From Phoronis australis (lineage: Eukaryota; Phoronida; Phoronidae): a stretch of DNA of 64,000 nt. The stretch is taken from positions 1,080,730 to 1,144,729 of the forward strand of contig NMRA01000012.1 of assembly GCA_002633005.1 (NCBI GenBank), read 5' to 3'. Position numbers and translations under genes: made by a program. A model generated the notes under the pieces. The model saw only the letters and a program-made list of their open reading frames with translations. It made no database searches and had not been told where the DNA came from. Within the stretch, counting starts at the first letter, position 1, and each line of letters begins with the position of its first letter. Positions 60,431 to 64,000 of the stretch are shown here, piece by piece.

Positions 60431-60880
60431 GCTACATTGTTAGCGATAGCAATAACAATACCAACCTAATAATCACTAACACCATCATTATTATTACTAG
60501 TATCACTACTGTAACTATCATTATCATTATTATCACTATTATTACCACTATTACTATTATTAATATCATTATCATTATTTCTATTATTACCACTATTACA
60601 ATTACCATTATCAGTATCACTATTATTACCACTTATAAAATTACTATTATTAATATCATTATTATTACAATTAACACTATTACCATAACCATTATCATTA
60701 GTACTATTATTACCATTATTACTATTATTACCATTACTATTATTAGTACTACTATTAATATAATATTATCATTATTATCATTATTACTTTTATTACAAGT
60801 AGTACTATTATTAGTTCTATTATAATTACTATTCTTACTATCATTATAATAATAATTATTATTATGATCAATTCACTGTC
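60430..60880. repeat. 450-bp ATT/ATC/ACT imperfect microsatellite
   Basis: Irregular triplets ATT, ATC, ACT and ACC make a plus strand almost without G, so the strand asymmetry is extreme. The Ile/Val-rich frame on the other strand is a by-product of this repeat. Confidence 0.9.
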
Positions 60881-61340
60881 ATTATCTCTACCATACAAAG
60901 CTATAAAACAGTGGTAGAACTACACAAATTTAGCACTGTAATGTAATTTCCATGAAATCTGTTGCATAAAAACACCAAAAATAAGATGATAATTTGATTG
61001 AATAAAGTAATTTTTTTAATTTTTGCATGGAGATACTAACTGAACACAGAAAAATCTCACTAATTTTGTACAAAAATAATTGCTGAATCAATTTTCCTCA
61101 TTTTGAAAGTGTTTTACATTGTTGTGATTAGAGGGAATTTTTCAATAAATTGTTCGATTGCACAAAACTTTAAAATGAAAAAAGCTTCAATATTGTGTTA
61201 TGTAGTTGTGTACAAAAATGAAGAAATACAAATTCACAGGTGACTTAAATGTGTCCTGAATCAATGAGATTTTATCTCACAATGATCTTTATCAGAAAAT
61301 GCTAAACTGCTTTTCTACAGGTAAATCATTTCCTTTTGTA

Positions 61341-61380
61341 ACAGATAAGTACAGGTAAGTACAGGTAAGTACAGGTAATT
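61341..61380. repeat. 4 x 10-bp tandem repeat (ACAGGTAAGT)
   Basis: Units at 61341, 61351, 61361 and 61371; the middle two are perfect, and the first (GATAAGT) and last (GGTAATT) each have a mismatch. Confidence 0.95.
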
Positions 61381-62684
61381 GATAACCTAGAATAATCTGT
61401 TAACCCCATGCCTAACAATAGTCCATTAGATTGAACTATTAGGTTTTAAGGAAATCAGCTTGGTTCAGAAAAGCTGCACTTGCCCACGTCGCTAACACTC
61501 TAGGATGAACCAAAAAGTTAAAAAATAGTGGAAATGCTCCAATGAAATAATCCTAGCGTATAGCACGCATCAATAGCTCACTAGCCTGATGTTCAGACAA
61601 TAGAACGTGAAGCGCTGGAAATTAGACCTTTTCACAATGGAAGAGACTGATTGTAGTGCAAATAAAGGGCAATGTGCTACAGAGATGAACACTTGATAAA
61701 TAAGTTGTCAACCATTCTTCTTAATCCTTTGTAGTGACATTTCTGTGCTTTGAAACCATACATGGTACAACAGGCAGTTCAAGGAAAACTAAAATGGCAA
61801 ACAGTCGTCACCAATACTGCCGGACGTGCCTTTAAAAAGGCCCAAGGCCCTAGGAAACATTTCGTAATTAACTATTGTATGGATAATTAACTTGAACAAA
61901 AATTCTAATGAAGGGAAATAACTATGCCTTCATGCATTTCATGGAAAAAAGTTCGACAAATAAAAGATTAAACCAGATACTTTCATTACTTTTTTCGTAG
62001 CCAAACAAATGGTGATTGTAAATATTAAGAGATTTTATTGACGAAACTTAATATACATGAAACATATCTATCACCCACAATTCCATTCTTTCACAGTTTC
62101 TAGCACAACTTGAATTCGTTCAACCCTAAAAAATTCTTACTAATGTTTTTTTCGAATATAACACCAAAAACCAATATTGATTTCATATTATTTTTACATA
62201 ATCGCCAATAAAAACAAAAATAAATATGAAGAAAATTACAGTGTGACTAAAACACAAAGTGTCAAGATCAACATTGAATGCATTTGAACTGGGACAGCAA
62301 TAAAGTGCCACCTATTGACAAAATCTCTGAAATGGAGCTCAATAGCCTCTACAAAGCAAGTACAATCAAACATTAGTGGCTATAAACTTGCCTTTTATCA
62401 CAAAACTAGCTTTTGATTTAGTCTACTCACTGTTATGAAATTGGTCTCGGTTAAAACAGACATGATTCCAGGTTTGGTAAGAGCAGTTTGTTATTGGTAG
62501 AGACCAGGCTTTAAAAGCTGACTTGTCAGGCGATGTCATTTTATTGGCTGAGAATGTACTAGAACACCAAGGAAGTGCCAGTTCTTTGCAAAGGCCATGA
62601 ATCCTTTCCCACTGGCTCCGAAGCTTCGGTAACACCAACGCTTTGGTCAATGGAAACACTTAATTTGGTCTTGAATAAAAGTTA

Positions 62685-62800
62685 ACAGCGCGAGTTACCT
62701 CCGGAGTTAAGCGATGGATTTAACAGCACAGCGTCAATGCTTCGCTACAATGGGAAAACTTAACTTCCATGCCATCGGAGTTATCGACTGGGGTCACTGT
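62685..62800. repeat. Dispersed repeat, copy 2 of 2
   Basis: Same orientation as 47695-47830, with collinear matching blocks and several small indels. Confidence 0.5.
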
Positions 62801-64000
62801 CTGCGTTTACCAACAGCGGACGGTGCCTGATTAACATTTTGTTATAATCTTTATTACTTTTGCATTATGAGCATCCTGTTTCAATTTATCTGTGTATTTG
62901 CTAAAGTCTTTACATTAAAAAATCACTGAATATATGGTGTACGCAAAATGAATTCCCTCCATACCGCCTTTGCTCGAATCAGCTGTTTGACTACTCAAAA
63001 GTCATTTTTTAAAATGTCATCTGCTAGTACATCGTGCAATCACTGGCTGACTTCATACTATTTCCCATTAATTCCGTCACCTTATGTATTTTTAGTAAAA
63101 ATTTAGCAAAAAAAATTCATAGCAAAACTACTGTGTCAATAACACCAAATTTCCGTTTGATATAAATATTCAAGCAGAAATCTCAAGAACACTAATTTTC
63201 TAAATTTTAATTTAATTTTTGTTTTATCCAAATCTTGAGTTTTTTTCTTAAAAATCATGAAAGCCCCGTTTTTTCTTAGCCCCTCATGCTAAAGTGGAGC
63301 ATTTTGAAAACAACCCTCAACAGCATTTTAGAGAACAGTGCACAAAGCAAAGTATCAGAAAGTTTCGTATTTGAGATGTGAAGTTTTGAAGTTAGTCAAA
63401 TTATCGCATTTTCTAGGGTCCTATACAGCATAAAACTTCAAAATTATCCGTGGAATAAGTTTGATTGTTGCGTGACGTCAGGTGCATTTTTCAACAATAA
63501 CAACGTGACGCATGATAATGGGACGTCATTGTTGCTATGCAGCGTAAAACTTTTATGCAACTGGGCCCTGGTGAAGAACAATGAACCAGAATGAGGAAGT
63601 TAGTGATGTGCAGTTCAGATTTTAACTTATGGTAAACTCTCACCAACTCTGGATGAATGTAATTGCCAAAATTGATCTTTTTTCAAAAAGCTTCTAATGT
63701 TCAGAATCCCTCACATTTTCTCAAAACATGGCCTGGTGGTACCTATGATGAAGATCTAAAAAATGATAAAGCATTACTCTGACACTACGGTACTTGCCCT
63801 TTCACACTCTGTTCTTAATTGGAAAGATTTTACTGTATCATACGAAAAGTTCAGGCATTTAATTGGCTGTTAAGGCAACAAAAAACATGACTAGACACAG
63901 GTTACAAAGCGATAGCTATCACCACATGTTGTTGAATGACAGCTACACAAAAAGACCTTGATTTTCCACGATAATCTAAAATGGATAGATTTCACGGAAT

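Larger units (their letters stand above)
60881..64000. other. Intergenic, no gene recognised
   Basis: AT-rich up to the window end. It contains the 10-bp tandem repeat, one dispersed repeat (62685-62800), and CRE-like sites at 63473-63480 with a further ACGTCA match near 63523. No coding exon is supported. Confidence 0.5.

Noticed and set aside
60432-60632. Ile/Val-rich frame resembling a membrane segment
   Set aside because: It is a product of the ATT/ATC microsatellite.
1-64000. CRISPR arrays, rRNA genes, bacterial operons, viral genes
   Set aside because: I saw no spaced direct-repeat arrays, rRNA core motifs, intronless gene clusters or viral hallmark proteins.

Overview
This window is AT-rich metazoan nuclear DNA with one protein-coding gene I can identify with confidence: a complete LIM-homeobox gene of the Lhx1/5 (Lim1, LIN-11) class. 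It lies on the minus strand in six coding exons spread over 23 kb (33073 down to 9885). The spliced product is 413 aa (human LHX1 is about 406 aa) with two LIM zinc fingers, an acidic Asn/Ser-rich linker, a homeodomain with Gln at position 50, and the class C-terminal tail. Every junction obeys GT-AG and the reading frame closes across all five introns. Large introns, many small inverted-repeat elements, microsatellites and assembly Ns suggest an invertebrate bilaterian genome (lophotrochozoan, ambulacrarian or cephalochordate). The sequence alone does not let me choose the phylum.

Layout. Bases 1-4200 are a repeat nest: a 1.3-kb unit in direct duplication (1-1340 and 1959-3269), a 311-bp inverted-repeat element with a 4-bp target duplication, hAT-like ends, and a decayed inverted copy of the same unit. 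Bases 4200-9500 are intergenic with one or two MITE-like elements. Bases 9500-33350 are the Lhx1/5 transcription unit, with a possible poly(A) signal near 9500 and a TATA-like motif near 33340. Bases 33350-64000 lie upstream of the gene. I recognise no intact gene there, only MITEs, simple repeats, a 38-bp assembly gap, two stretches dense in developmental transcription-factor motifs (about 53.3 kb and 55.1 kb), and a few weak degenerate coding-like fragments.

The gene encodes a nuclear developmental transcription factor, and the flanks and introns probably carry its regulatory DNA. The most interesting gene-level observation is a pair of strong in-frame 5' splice sites 60 nt apart at the end of exon 4. 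Using the downstream site would add 20 residues to the C-terminal domain. Several short inverted-repeat families occur two or three times in the window and look like non-autonomous DNA transposons. I found no unprecedented multi-gene system.
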